59,076 nucleotides of DNA from Ignavibacteriota bacterium (GTDB lineage Bacteria; Bacteroidota; Ignavibacteria; Kapaibacteriales; UBA2268). The position numbers and the translations under genes were made by a program. Position 1 is the stretch's first letter, and each line of letters opens with the position of its first letter. Of this stretch, positions 47,129-54,919 are shown piece by piece. The DNA lies in assembly GCA_024636855.1 (NCBI GenBank), contig JAGXGG010000098.1, positions 1 through 59,076 of the forward strand. The letters run 5' to 3'. Below the pieces are notes generated by a model that did not search any database, was not told the DNA's origin, and saw nothing but the letters and a program-made list of their open reading frames with translations.

Positions 47129-47518
47129 ATGAAAAAGACAAGTTTAACAAGAATAACTATTAAAAATGCTCAGTATTATGCTTACCACGGAGTTAAAGAA
47201 GAAGAAAGAAAGTTAGGTGGCAAGTACGAAGTAGATTTGATTATGGATTATAATGCCAAATCAGCAATAGTAAGAGATGACGTTAACTATGCTTTGAACT
47301 ATGAAATAGCAATGTATTGCATCTCGGAAGTTATGACAGGTGACTCATACTCGCTAATAGAAACTATAGCAAACGAAATACTAAACCAAGTTGCGGAGAA
47401 ATTTGATTTCTTACAAAGAGCTACAGTGAAGGTCAGAAAGATAAATGCTCCTATGAAACGCTATGTAGACTACGTAGAAGTAGAGCAAACTGTAGAAATA
47501 GAAGATATTGCTGAGTAA
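47129..47518 (+). CDS. folB: Dihydroneopterin aldolase
   Basis: 129 aa, full length. ITIKNAQYYAYHGVKEEERK is the FolB start with the conserved Tyr and Glu. VNYALNYEIAMYCISEVM, then SYSLIETIANEI, forms the pterin site with Glu, and the C-terminus has KVRKINAPMK containing the catalytic Lys. It converts dihydroneopterin to 6-hydroxymethyl-dihydropterin in folate synthesis. folK, the next enzyme in the pathway, lies 4 kb downstream, not adjacent. Confidence 0.93.
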   Translation: MKKTSLTRITIKNAQYYAYHGVKEEERKLGGKYEVDLIMDYNAKSAIVRDDVNYALNYEIAMYCISEVMTGDSYSLIETIANEILNQVAEKFDFLQRATVKVRKINAPMKRYVDYVEVEQTVEIEDIAE

Positions 47519-47536
47519 ATCACTTTGAGGAAATTA

Positions 47537-47561
47537 GTTGCCTGAGGTTCTCGAAGGCAAC
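47537..47561. repeat. Hairpin repeat, left of GIY-YIG gene
   Basis: Arms GTTGCCT and AGGCAAC with an inner GAG/CTC pairing around GTT. 24 of its 25 bases recur on the other side of the GIY-YIG gene. Confidence 0.75.
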
Positions 47562-47594
47562 GATTTCAAATTCAACAATTAGAAATGTATATTT

Positions 47595-47882
47595 ATGCCA
47601 TTTATGTACATATTGAAGTGTTCTGATAATTCTTATTACGTAGGAAGTGCAAAGGATTTGTACCAAAGAGTTAATCAACACCATATCGGATTTGGTTCTA
47701 AATATACTAAAAATAGATTACCAATTGAATTGGTGTATTATGAAGAATATGATAGAATAGATGATGCATTTAATAGAGAGAAACAAATTCAGGGGTGGAA
47801 TAGAAAGAAAAAAGAGAGTCTAATAAATAGAACTTTTGATATTTTACCTAGTCTATCAATAGCACATAGAGATAAAATTTAG
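47595..47882 (+). CDS. GIY-YIG nuclease-domain protein (small, stand-alone)
   Basis: 95 aa, a single GIY-YIG (URI-type) domain. MYILKCSDNSYYVGSAKDLY holds the two Tyr strands and the following Arg-containing helix start (YQRVNQHH). FGSKYTKNRLP and a Glu in FNREKQIQGW complete the active site. Small one-domain GIY-YIG proteins are widespread in Bacteroidota and their role is unknown. The gene is tightly bracketed by two nearly identical hairpins, 33 bp before the start and 4 bp after the stop, which suggests the unit moves or is maintained together with these repeats. Confidence 0.88.
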   Translation: MPFMYILKCSDNSYYVGSAKDLYQRVNQHHIGFGSKYTKNRLPIELVYYEEYDRIDDAFNREKQIQGWNRKKKESLINRTFDILPSLSIAHRDKI

Positions 47883-47885
47883 TAA

Positions 47886-47910
47886 GTTGCCTGAGGCTCT
47901 CGAAGGCAAC
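47886..47910. repeat. Hairpin repeat, right of GIY-YIG gene
   Basis: Same orientation as the left copy and differing at one base in the loop (GAGGCTCTCGA versus GAGGTTCTCGA); arms GTTGCCT and AGGCAAC are intact. Confidence 0.75.
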
Positions 47911-47914
47911 AATT

Positions 47915-47947
47915 CCAAGCTCACTTCGAGTGCCTCAGTGAACTTGG
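47915..47947. repeat. Third palindrome beside the GIY-YIG gene
   Basis: CCAAGCTCACT and AGTGAACTTGG form an 11-base arm pair with one mismatch around TCGAGTGCCTC. The core TCGAG...CCTCAG echoes the two hairpins next to it and the TTC...CTCAG palindromes elsewhere. It could also act as a weak terminator. Confidence 0.55.
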
Positions 47948-47984
47948 ATATTGAATCTCGTAAAAAATATAAAACGAAATTATA

Positions 47985-49361
47985 ATGAACAAAAGAAATT
48001 TACACAAGAGTATGATATTATTTATCATACTCTTTTTGTTTGGGTGTAACAATAATGAGAAACCAAATACGAACAGTCTCACTGAAAATGTAGAAGCTTA
48101 CTTATCTCGTCTCCACGAGAATGGAAAATTCAATGGCTCAGTTCTAATATGTAAGAACGATTCTGTTATTTATTCTTCTGCTTATGGTCTTGCAAATCGT
48201 GAATTCTCGATTTCAAACAATGACTCCACTACATATCTGATTGGCTCTATTACCAAACCCTTCACAGCTATGGCAGTTCTACTGTTGGAGCAAGATGGTA
48301 AACTAAAATTGAACAATAAACTATCTGATTATTTCCCAGATTTCCCCCAAAGTGAAACAGTCACTATTGATATGTTGCTAACTCATACTTCTGGGATTAG
48401 GGATTATCATTATCTACCTGATTGGATAGAAATTAGTAAACTCGAACGAACACCCCAATATACAATTGACCGAGTAGCTGAGTTGCCTTATGATTTCGAG
48501 CCAGGTACTAAATTTAGATATTCTAATTCTGGTTATATATTATTAGGATTGATAATTGAAAAAGTGAGTGGTCTTTCGTTCGTAGATTATGTAAATACAA
48601 AGATTATAGAACCACTAGAACTCACTAATACCGGTATTATTGATAATCTGAATATGGTGAATGGACTGGCAAGTGGCTATAGTACAAACCTAAGAACATC
48701 GGAGAAAGCAGAATTTATTAATTACTATCAGCCATTTAGCTCTGGTAATATGTATTCAACAACTTATGACCTATGGAAATTCACAAAAGCTGTCATGAAA
48801 AATAAGCTATTGTCTGAAGAAAAGACAAAATCATTATTCACCTCAGGATTAGGAAGCTATGGCTATGGTTGGGGAATCAGAGATTATGACTCGGTAATGG
48901 CTTATGGTCACTTAGGTGCTATGAATGGGTATGTGGGTGGAATGACCTATATTCCAGATGGTGAGTATTTTATCGCTTTTCTGACTAATGATGACAATAC
49001 TCAGAGATATACTTTCGCTGAAAATCTGGCGAAAATAGTAACTGGTAAAGAAGTAGATTTGCCTGAAAAAAAGAAATTGATTAATCTGACTTCAAAACAG
49101 ATTGAACCGCACTTAGGAAAATACATGATAAAACCAGGTGATACACTTGATGTATTTATGGATGATGGTGAAGTCTATATGAAAGAAACTGGTCAACAAA
49201 AGCAAGAGCTTTTCCCGATTGGTGCTAATAAGTACACTTTCTCTGTTTTGGAAATGGATGTAGTTTTTGAGGATAAAGCGAATGGCAAATCACAAGTCTT
49301 GAAGTTAGTTGGTAAAAAAGAGATAGTGGCGAAGAGGGTGGATAAAGAATGGTCAAACTAA
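47985..49361 (+). CDS. Class C beta-lactamase-like serine hydrolase lipoprotein
   Basis: 458 aa. A lipobox (LFLFGC) suggests membrane anchoring. The serine hydrolase motifs are GSITKPFTAMAVL (SxxK, with catalytic Ser and Lys) and FRYSNSGYILLG (YxN). A late YGHLGAMNGY stands at the H/KTG position. An extra 100-residue C-terminal domain follows, as in many esterase or D-aminopeptidase members. Natural substrates are probably peptides or esters rather than beta-lactam antibiotics; this cannot be decided here. The stop is 5 bp from the convergent next gene. Confidence 0.87.
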   Translation: MNKRNLHKSMILFIILFLFGCNNNEKPNTNSLTENVEAYLSRLHENGKFNGSVLICKNDSVIYSSAYGLANREFSISNNDSTTYLIGSITKPFTAMAVLLLEQDGKLKLNNKLSDYFPDFPQSETVTIDMLLTHTSGIRDYHYLPDWIEISKLERTPQYTIDRVAELPYDFEPGTKFRYSNSGYILLGLIIEKVSGLSFVDYVNTKIIEPLELTNTGIIDNLNMVNGLASGYSTNLRTSEKAEFINYYQPFSSGNMYSTTYDLWKFTKAVMKNKLLSEEKTKSLFTSGLGSYGYGWGIRDYDSVMAYGHLGAMNGYVGGMTYIPDGEYFIAFLTNDDNTQRYTFAENLAKIVTGKEVDLPEKKKLINLTSKQIEPHLGKYMIKPGDTLDVFMDDGEVYMKETGQQKQELFPIGANKYTFSVLEMDVVFEDKANGKSQVLKLVGKKEIVAKRVDKEWSN

Positions 49362-49366
49362 GAAAT

Positions 49367-49759
49367 CTACTCTTCCACCACTATAGACTTAAGCATTTCA
49401 CCTTCACTACCAACACATTCTTGTTTATCTTCAAGTTCAGAACCTAGTATATCCAAATCATCTCCTGAAGAATATATTGAATTCCCAATTGAATAGAACA
49501 TTACTAAATTGTTCAATTTATTACCTCTTTCCGTTTTTCTATAATCTTTTAAATTTAACTCTAAAGAATCTAAATAGGGTATTAATTCTTTTAGATTAAT
49601 AATCCTTTTATCTTCTTTTGTATTTTCTTGCTCTATTGCTGCTAAGTATTTAGATAATCTAGGGAATTCATTGCTGAGCTTCAATAAACTAAATATAATA
49701 TCATGCTCCATTCGGTCTTCTTTAATCATAATTTTTTTCTCTATGTAATGAGTAGTCAT
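49367..49759 (-). CDS. Small acidic helical protein of unknown function
   Basis: 130 aa from the ATG giving MTTHYIEKKIMIKEDRMEHD. The frame extends 27 codons further, but that part falls inside the duplicated terminator of the upstream unit, so the longer start is unlikely; a third ATG ten codons downstream is possible. The protein is helical (LLKLSNEFPRLSKYLAAIEQ) with an acidic Ser-rich end (SSGDDLDILGSELEDKQE). There is no signal peptide and no family I recognise. It is last in the BON/small-basic-protein locus. Confidence 0.55.
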   Translation of the reverse strand: MTTHYIEKKIMIKEDRMEHDIIFSLLKLSNEFPRLSKYLAAIEQENTKEDKRIINLKELIPYLDSLELNLKDYRKTERGNKLNNLVMFYSIGNSIYSSGDDLDILGSELEDKQECVGSEGEMLKSIVVEE

Positions 49760-49820
49760 TAAATTTTTGTTAACAATTTTATAGCTAATTCTCTGAAATA
49801 GTTTTTTAGTAGAATGAAAC

Positions 49821-49856
49821 AAAAAAGAACTCGAAAGCACTTTTTATTAGTGCTTT
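49821..49856 (-). terminator. Terminator, duplicated copy B
   Basis: On the minus strand TGAAAGCACT and AAGTGCTTTCG form a stem of about 9 bp followed by GAGTTCTTTTTT. The block is repeated 342 bp away after the 83-aa gene. Confidence 0.7.
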
Positions 49857-49881
49857 CAAGTAATTTATAGTCCCTATATAA

Positions 49882-50037
49882 CTATGCTTTTTTTGCTTGT
49901 TTTTTAGTTGCACTGAATTGGCCTTTAGTTGCTGTTCTTAAATAAGAAACTATTTTTTTGAAATTTTCAATTCCTTTCTGAATTAGAGAATCAGGATTTG
50001 ATTTTTGTTCCCTTTTTTTATTATTTATTGCATTCAT
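49882..50037 (-). CDS. 51-aa basic protein, diverged duplicate of the 83-aa protein
   Basis: The start region reads MNAINNKKREQKSNPD and the neighbour reads MNAIDNKKSDQRSNPI, so the two are clearly related. The end is Lys-rich (TATKGQFSATKKQAKKA). Upstream and downstream DNA is also duplicated (BON gene tail before it, terminator after it). It is short, but conservation of the start codon, the N-terminal peptide and the flanks argue that it is a real, or recently real, gene. Function unknown; nucleic-acid binding or a stress role are guesses from its charge. Confidence 0.6.
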   Translation of the reverse strand: MNAINNKKREQKSNPDSLIQKGIENFKKIVSYLRTATKGQFSATKKQAKKA

Positions 50038-50059
50038 AATTGTTGTTCCTTATTTGTTA

Positions 50060-50143
50060 TTAAATTATAGCTAAATCGTTTTCTACTGAACACACTTCAG
50101 ATGTATTCAAACTCAAACGCCTAGCTTTTTCTTTTTGAAATAC
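50060..50143 (-). pseudogene. Remnant of BON-domain gene 3' end
   Basis: The minus-strand frame reads VFQKEKARRLSLNTSEVCSV then ENDLAII and a stop. This aligns without gaps to the last residues of the intact BON gene (IYQKEEAGRLTWNALGVCSV, then ENDLALI and stop). Only the C-terminal 27 codons are present, so it is a by-product of tandem duplication, not a gene. Confidence 0.8.
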
Positions 50144-50162
50144 TTATATTATAGAATGAAAC

Positions 50163-50198
50163 AAAAAAGAACTTAAAAGCACTTTTTGAGAGTGCTTT
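50163..50198 (-). terminator. Terminator, duplicated copy A
   Basis: CGAAAGCACT and AGTGCTTTT pair on the minus strand, followed by AAGTTCTTTTTT; same block as copy B. Confidence 0.7.
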
Positions 50199-50223
50199 CG
50201 AGTAATTTATAGCCCGTAGATAA

Positions 50224-50475
50224 TTAGGCCTTTTTTGTTTGTGGTTTAGCATCTTTTTTCTGAGAATTGTTAGCAAGATTTACATTATCTTGAGCAACTT
50301 TACTTTGTGGTGTTTTTTCTAGTTTACCTTCTGCGCGTAATTTAGCTGCACTCAGTTGGGTTCTTGCTGCAGTTTCTAAACGAGGAGTAGATTTTTTTTG
50401 ATTTTCACTTTCTTTCTGGTTTGCAGAAATCGGATTTGATCTTTGATCACTTTTTTTATTATCTATTGCATTCAT
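50224..50475 (-). CDS. 83-aa Lys/Gln-rich basic protein
   Basis: 83 aa, highly charged, with no hydrophobic core, signal peptide or Cys. It is rich in K, Q, N, S and A (RLETAARTQLSAAKLRAEGK, ending KKDAKPQTKKA), so it is probably disordered or helical. It lies 22 bp downstream of the BON gene on the same strand and ends at a terminator, so it is co-transcribed with it. BON proteins are often stress- or envelope-related; a similar role is only inferred by association. Confidence 0.6.
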   Translation of the reverse strand: MNAIDNKKSDQRSNPISANQKESENQKKSTPRLETAARTQLSAAKLRAEGKLEKTPQSKVAQDNVNLANNSQKKDAKPQTKKA

Positions 50476-50497
50476 AATTGCTATTCCTTATTTGTTA

Positions 50498-51148
50498 TTA
50501 AATTAATGCTAAATCGTTTTCTACAGAACACACTCCAAGTGCATTCCAAGTCAAACGCCCAGCTTCTTCTTTTTGATATATTGAGTATACAAGCCCCGTT
50601 AACTTCACTTTATTAGTTTTCACATCAACTTTTATATCTAATGGATATAGAGCCCAATTGCGATCTAATGCTTGCTCAATATCTTTTTGCACGATAGAGT
50701 CTATGGAATTGGACTTTACGACAATCAAATTTTTAACACCCATTACACCAGGTAAATTTATTAATATATTCCCAGCCATTACTTTTTGGAAATGCTGCTC
50801 AACCTCACCCTCTAATTTCAACCAACCTTTCTTTACTTTAATTGAAATATTTGCGTCTGAAACGAACTTGTTATTCTGCCAACTTTCAAGTACTTTCTCT
50901 GCAATATTGGTATCGTCTTTGACTTTGGAATTTCGGTAATTAACAATTAAATCTCCGGCTACTATTTTCACACCTAATACATTCTTCGCAGCAATCTCAG
51001 CATTTATCTTTATAGCAAAGTTATCTACCATTCCTGATAGAGTAACTAAACCATCTTTAGCTGTTACACCTATTTCTGCTGCATTTATTAATGGTTCCCA
51101 TTGAATAGTTTTCAGTACATCTTGTTGTAATTCATAATCGGTTTTCAT
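50498..51148 (-). CDS. Protein with three BON domains (OsmY-like, no signal peptide)
   Basis: 216 aa. Three successive BON domains of about 70 residues are visible, each with the pattern GxVxLxGxVxxxxxKxxAxxxAxxxxGVxxVxNxL. The first is KDGLVTLSGMVDNFAIKINA, the second KKGWLKLEGEVEQHFQKVMA, the third NKVKLTGLVYSIYQKEEAGR. BON domains bind phospholipids or partner proteins and occur in osmotic-stress proteins such as OsmY. No signal peptide is seen, so the location may be cytoplasmic. It is the first gene of the duplicated locus. Confidence 0.88.
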   Translation of the reverse strand: MKTDYELQQDVLKTIQWEPLINAAEIGVTAKDGLVTLSGMVDNFAIKINAEIAAKNVLGVKIVAGDLIVNYRNSKVKDDTNIAEKVLESWQNNKFVSDANISIKVKKGWLKLEGEVEQHFQKVMAGNILINLPGVMGVKNLIVVKSNSIDSIVQKDIEQALDRNWALYPLDIKVDVKTNKVKLTGLVYSIYQKEEAGRLTWNALGVCSVENDLALI

Positions 51149-51550
51149 CTTAGAACCTATCTATTTAAAATATATCTCTCTCTTACATAACAAAGGTACA
51201 CTTAATTGAAAATTTAAATATTACACATTTAAATTTATTAATTACATAATTTCAATTAATCAAATTTGAAAAATATAAATGTAACCTTTCAGAAACTATT
51301 GGATTAGAAAGAGATAGTTGCGAAGTGGTGGATAGAATAACCTCTGATTTTAAACTACCAGTTTAGTTGCCAGGATCCTTCACTCACTTTGTTCGTTCAG
51401 GATGACGAGTAATTGCACTCCGTGCCCTTTGTTTTAAAATAATCAGAAAAACATTTCTTTGTGTTCTTTATTTTAGAAAAGATAATCCCCAAAAATTCCC
51501 CAAATTATATTATATTGAAGTTGAGTAATTATACATACTGCAAATACAAA
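51149..51550. other. Non-coding stretch upstream of folK
   Basis: The first 200 bases are AT-rich and should contain the promoter of the minus-strand BON gene. An imperfect palindrome lies at 51375-51403. An open frame reaches back from folK through the last 90 bases, but the added residues do not belong to the family. Confidence 0.55.
51375..51403. repeat. Imperfect palindrome, REP-like
   Basis: Arms ATCCT and AGGAT bracket TCACTCACTTTGTTCGTTC, followed by GACG. It resembles the TCACTACGCTCAGAGTGACG element at 37.4 kb and the widespread intergenic palindromes of Bacteroidota. Confidence 0.5.
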
Positions 51551-52057
51551 TTGACTGAATCTAATATTAAAAATACATTCGTTTTGCTCTCATTGGGAGC
51601 TAATATAGGCGACAAGAAATCTACAATAGACAAAGCTGTAGAGACTTTGGTAGAGCTAGGTGTGATTTCGCAAGCTGTTGTATCATCGTATTATGGTACA
51701 GAGCCCTATGGAGTGAAAGACCAGAATTGGTTTATTAATATATGTGTAAAGGGGATGACTCAGCATTCCCCTGCTGAATTGTTGACCAAGTGCAAGGCTA
51801 TCGAGAAAATGTATGGCAGGCAAGAGCGGGAAAGATGGCACGAAAGAGAGCTGGATATAGATATTATATTCTACGGAAAAGAAATAGTAGAAACTGAGAA
51901 TTTGACAATTCCTCATAAAGAATATAGAAAGAGAAATTTCGTTTTAGTACCAGCTGCGGAAATAGCTGGTAGCTATATACCACCGAACAACGATTTGAGT
52001 TTGGATCAGTTAGTTAAGCAATGTGAAGATTGCTGCAAAATAGATAAAATGAATTAA
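51551..52057 (+). CDS. folK: 2-amino-4-hydroxy-6-hydroxymethyldihydropteridine diphosphokinase
   Basis: 168 aa from a TTG giving MTESNIKNTFVLLSLGANIG. The open frame extends 30 codons upstream to a GTG, but HPPK proteins begin just before LSLGANIG, so the shorter start is preferred and remains uncertain. Signature residues are SSYYGTEPYG, RERWHERELDIDIIFYG (with the R-x-x-R-x-L-D-I-D-I ATP/pterin site) and IPHKEYRKRNFVLVPA. It pyrophosphorylates hydroxymethyl-dihydropterin in folate synthesis. dnaG starts 1 bp after the stop, so the two are probably an operon. Confidence 0.92.
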   Translation: MTESNIKNTFVLLSLGANIGDKKSTIDKAVETLVELGVISQAVVSSYYGTEPYGVKDQNWFINICVKGMTQHSPAELLTKCKAIEKMYGRQERERWHERELDIDIIFYGKEIVETENLTIPHKEYRKRNFVLVPAAEIAGSYIPPNNDLSLDQLVKQCEDCCKIDKMN

Positions 52058-52058
52058 G

Positions 52059-53924
52059 ATGCATATACCAGAAGATATAATAGAGCAAATAAGACGAGAC
52101 GCTGATATAGTAGAGATAATCAGCGACCATCTGGTATTGAAAAAGCGTGGTAAAAACTACATTGGTCTGAGTCCATTTACCAGTGAAAAGACCCCTTCAT
52201 TTGTGGTATCACCAGATAAGCAAATATTCAAAGATTTCTCCTCTGGTAAAGGTGGTAATGTATTCACATTCCTAATGGAATATAGACGAATAACATTCCT
52301 AGAAGCAGTAGTTGAGCTAGCTAACAAGCTAAGCATAGAAATACCTACTCAATCGAGTTCAGGTCAAAAGCAAAACACCGAAAAAGTATCAAAAAGAAAA
52401 CGAACACTAGAATTACTAGAGGAAGTGAAGAAATTCTATATAACTTCTATGCGATTAGACGAAAAGCATACAGCAATAGAATACTTCATAAAGCGTGGAT
52501 TCACTAGCGAGGTGCAAGATAAATTTGCACTGGGATATGCCCCTGATAGTTGGGATGCTACTGTAAACCATTTGAAGAGTAAAGGATACACCGAGCAAAT
52601 TATGCTTGAATCAGGTGTAATTGGTAAAGGAAAGACTGGTAAACTATACGATAGATTCAAAGGAAGAGCCATCTTCCCTATCAAAGATCATCTTGGTAAA
52701 GTGATTGGGTTCGGTGGTAGAGACCTCACTAATAGCGACAAAGCAGCTAAGTATATAAACTCGCCCCAGACTTCAATCTATGATAAAAGCGATGTCCTTT
52801 ACGGCTTTTACGAGGGGATGGATTCTATCCGTAATAACGAAGTAGCTATATTAGTCGAAGGATATGCTGATGTAGTTTCACTTAGTCAAGCGGGTGTAGA
52901 GAATGTAGTCGCAGTCAGTGGTACTGCACTTACTGAAAAACATGCAACTAGATTGAAGAGATATGTCAATTCTGTTTATCTGAATTATGACTCGGATAGA
53001 GCTGGAGTTAACGCTGCAGATAAATCAATAGACTTGTGCTTGGAAAATGAGATAGATGTAAAGATAGTCGTACTTCCAGAAGGGCAAGACCCTGATAGTA
53101 TTATCAGAGAAAAAGGCAAGAAAGAATACGAGCTATTATTGCGAAAAGCAAAGACATTCGTCGAATTCAGAGTAGAGAATTTTAAGAAAGACAATAATGT
53201 CAAAAATCCGAAACTACTCTCTGAGTTTCTACAGAAGATGGTGCGGACTATCAACAAAATAAAAGATGTATTCGTTCACGATCACTATATCAATAGTTTG
53301 GCTTCCCTTTTAGATTTGAGTGAATCAGAAAGAAGACTAATATATCAAGAAAAAAACAAGGCAAGTCAAAACGCAGAAAGAGGAAAGCTAGAGTTAATAC
53401 AGGTTACAAAAAGTGAGTGGCAACCTGAGAACATGGTTTCCGAGCTTAAGCAAGTACTTAATGACGCAGAGATAAAAATATTCTCATATCTACTACATAG
53501 CAAGGATATAAAGCAAGTTATAGTCAAATTGCAACTTACTCCAGAGTTCTTCCAGACCAATATGGCTATGCGTATATTTGATCATTTGGAATATCTTGAA
53601 TTCAACACTACTGAAGAGCTTTTCCAACAAATTTTACATTCTGAGGAAGCAGAAGAGGAAATAAATAGTATATTAACCAATGTATTATTGCTAAATGAAG
53701 AATTTAGACCTTCTGATGAGTGGGAAAAGTTCAGACATATCGAAATTACTAATGAAGAAGTATTGATACAGGAAGCTATTAGAAGTATAATACTTAATAA
53801 TCTAGAAGAAGAAATAAGATTAGTAATAGAAAGAATAGAAGAAGAACCAGAAAATGATTCTGTGATGTTAAGTTATCGAGATCTAATAAAAAGAAGAGAA
53901 GTGATGCATGAAAAAGAAGTTTAG
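52059..53924 (+). CDS. dnaG: DNA primase lacking the usual zinc-finger ligands
   Basis: 621 aa. The N-terminal CHC2-type domain is recognisable (GLSPFTSEKTPSFVVSPDKQ, then IFKDFSSGKGGNVFTFLMEY), but the four zinc ligands are replaced: Ser38, Thr41, Asp59 and Ser62 stand where C, H, C, C are expected. The catalytic core is normal: FKGRAIFPIKDHLGKVIGFG, TOPRIM Glu in ILVEGYADVVSL and acidic YDSDRAG. The C-terminal helicase-binding region is helical and acidic. It makes RNA primers for replication. It overlaps the YbbR-like gene by 17 bp. Confidence 0.94.
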   Translation: MHIPEDIIEQIRRDADIVEIISDHLVLKKRGKNYIGLSPFTSEKTPSFVVSPDKQIFKDFSSGKGGNVFTFLMEYRRITFLEAVVELANKLSIEIPTQSSSGQKQNTEKVSKRKRTLELLEEVKKFYITSMRLDEKHTAIEYFIKRGFTSEVQDKFALGYAPDSWDATVNHLKSKGYTEQIMLESGVIGKGKTGKLYDRFKGRAIFPIKDHLGKVIGFGGRDLTNSDKAAKYINSPQTSIYDKSDVLYGFYEGMDSIRNNEVAILVEGYADVVSLSQAGVENVVAVSGTALTEKHATRLKRYVNSVYLNYDSDRAGVNAADKSIDLCLENEIDVKIVVLPEGQDPDSIIREKGKKEYELLLRKAKTFVEFRVENFKKDNNVKNPKLLSEFLQKMVRTINKIKDVFVHDHYINSLASLLDLSESERRLIYQEKNKASQNAERGKLELIQVTKSEWQPENMVSELKQVLNDAEIKIFSYLLHSKDIKQVIVKLQLTPEFFQTNMAMRIFDHLEYLEFNTTEELFQQILHSEEAEEEINSILTNVLLLNEEFRPSDEWEKFRHIEITNEEVLIQEAIRSIILNNLEEEIRLVIERIEEEPENDSVMLSYRDLIKRREVMHEKEV

Positions 53925-54867
53925 AGTCAGAAAATCCATAATTGGGGCTATATTATTAGCTATAACTTTATGGGCATATACTACTCTTAACAATGAGTAT
54001 GTTACTTTTGTAAAAGTCCCATTGAAAGTTATAATGCCTAATAACCGCGCTATAGAAAATCCAATACCTCAAAATTTGGATATAGAAGTGAAAGGAAAAG
54101 GCTGGGATATATTCAACCTCCTATTTTTCAATACTTCTAAAGAAATAAGTTTAGATTTATCAAAGCAAAGAATAGAAAAAAATGACATAGAAGTTGGTAG
54201 ACAACAGATTCTAAAATCAGTACATTACATTGGGAATCTGGAAACAATCGATGCTTTGCCAGACAACGTAGAAATCAGGACAGGTATTAGTGGTGAGTAC
54301 TTCGTAGAAGTGGAACCTAATGTTAAAGTAGTTCCGAAACAAGGCTTTACGCTAGTTGAAGGACCAAACGTAGAACCTGAAAGAATTCGTATAAAAGGAA
54401 ACAACAAAATAGTAAGTAATATAAAGACTTGGAAAACTGAATATACTGTAGTCAATGATGTTGCTAATAAATTTAGGACCAAAGTTCAACTCCAAGATAC
54501 TTTAAATTCGATTGTTGCAAAATCAAGACAAAGCGTTTTTGTCTTTGGTAAACTAGAGCAAATAGCTGAAAGAACATTTAGAGATGTACCATACACTTTG
54601 ATAAATGGCAAAGCCGAGAGTTATGATATCATGCCGAGGCGATTCGATGTTTCTGTACGTGGCGGTATTACTGCGGTTTCCCAAGTTGAACGCTCCGACA
54701 TTGAATTGATATTAGATGCAAACGAAGTTTATAATACTAAAACATCAACTGTATTAATAAAAACTAGAGTCAAAGGTCAAGTAAAGATTAACTCACCATC
54801 ACGAATGTATGTTTATGTCTTTAGGAAATCTAATGAAAAGAATATGTTAGAGTTTGCAGGTAAATAA
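53908..54867 (+). CDS. YbbR-like (CdaR-type) domain protein
   Basis: 319 aa with a basic start and one N-terminal membrane helix (SIIGAILLAITLWAYTTL), followed by two or three YbbR-like beta repeats: VPLKVIMPNNRAIENPIPQN, VEPERIRIKGNNKIVSNIKT and VPYTLINGKAESYDIMPRRF. In Firmicutes such proteins (CdaR) regulate diadenylate cyclase. In FCB bacteria the gene is often near tilS or dnaG-like genes and its role is open. It is probably co-transcribed with dnaG. Confidence 0.8.
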   Translation: MKKKFRVRKSIIGAILLAITLWAYTTLNNEYVTFVKVPLKVIMPNNRAIENPIPQNLDIEVKGKGWDIFNLLFFNTSKEISLDLSKQRIEKNDIEVGRQQILKSVHYIGNLETIDALPDNVEIRTGISGEYFVEVEPNVKVVPKQGFTLVEGPNVEPERIRIKGNNKIVSNIKTWKTEYTVVNDVANKFRTKVQLQDTLNSIVAKSRQSVFVFGKLEQIAERTFRDVPYTLINGKAESYDIMPRRFDVSVRGGITAVSQVERSDIELILDANEVYNTKTSTVLIKTRVKGQVKINSPSRMYVYVFRKSNEKNMLEFAGK

Positions 54868-54919
54868 ATATTTCTATAATATGTTAGAAAAAAAAACTTA
54901 TCATTCTGAGTCTCAAAAA

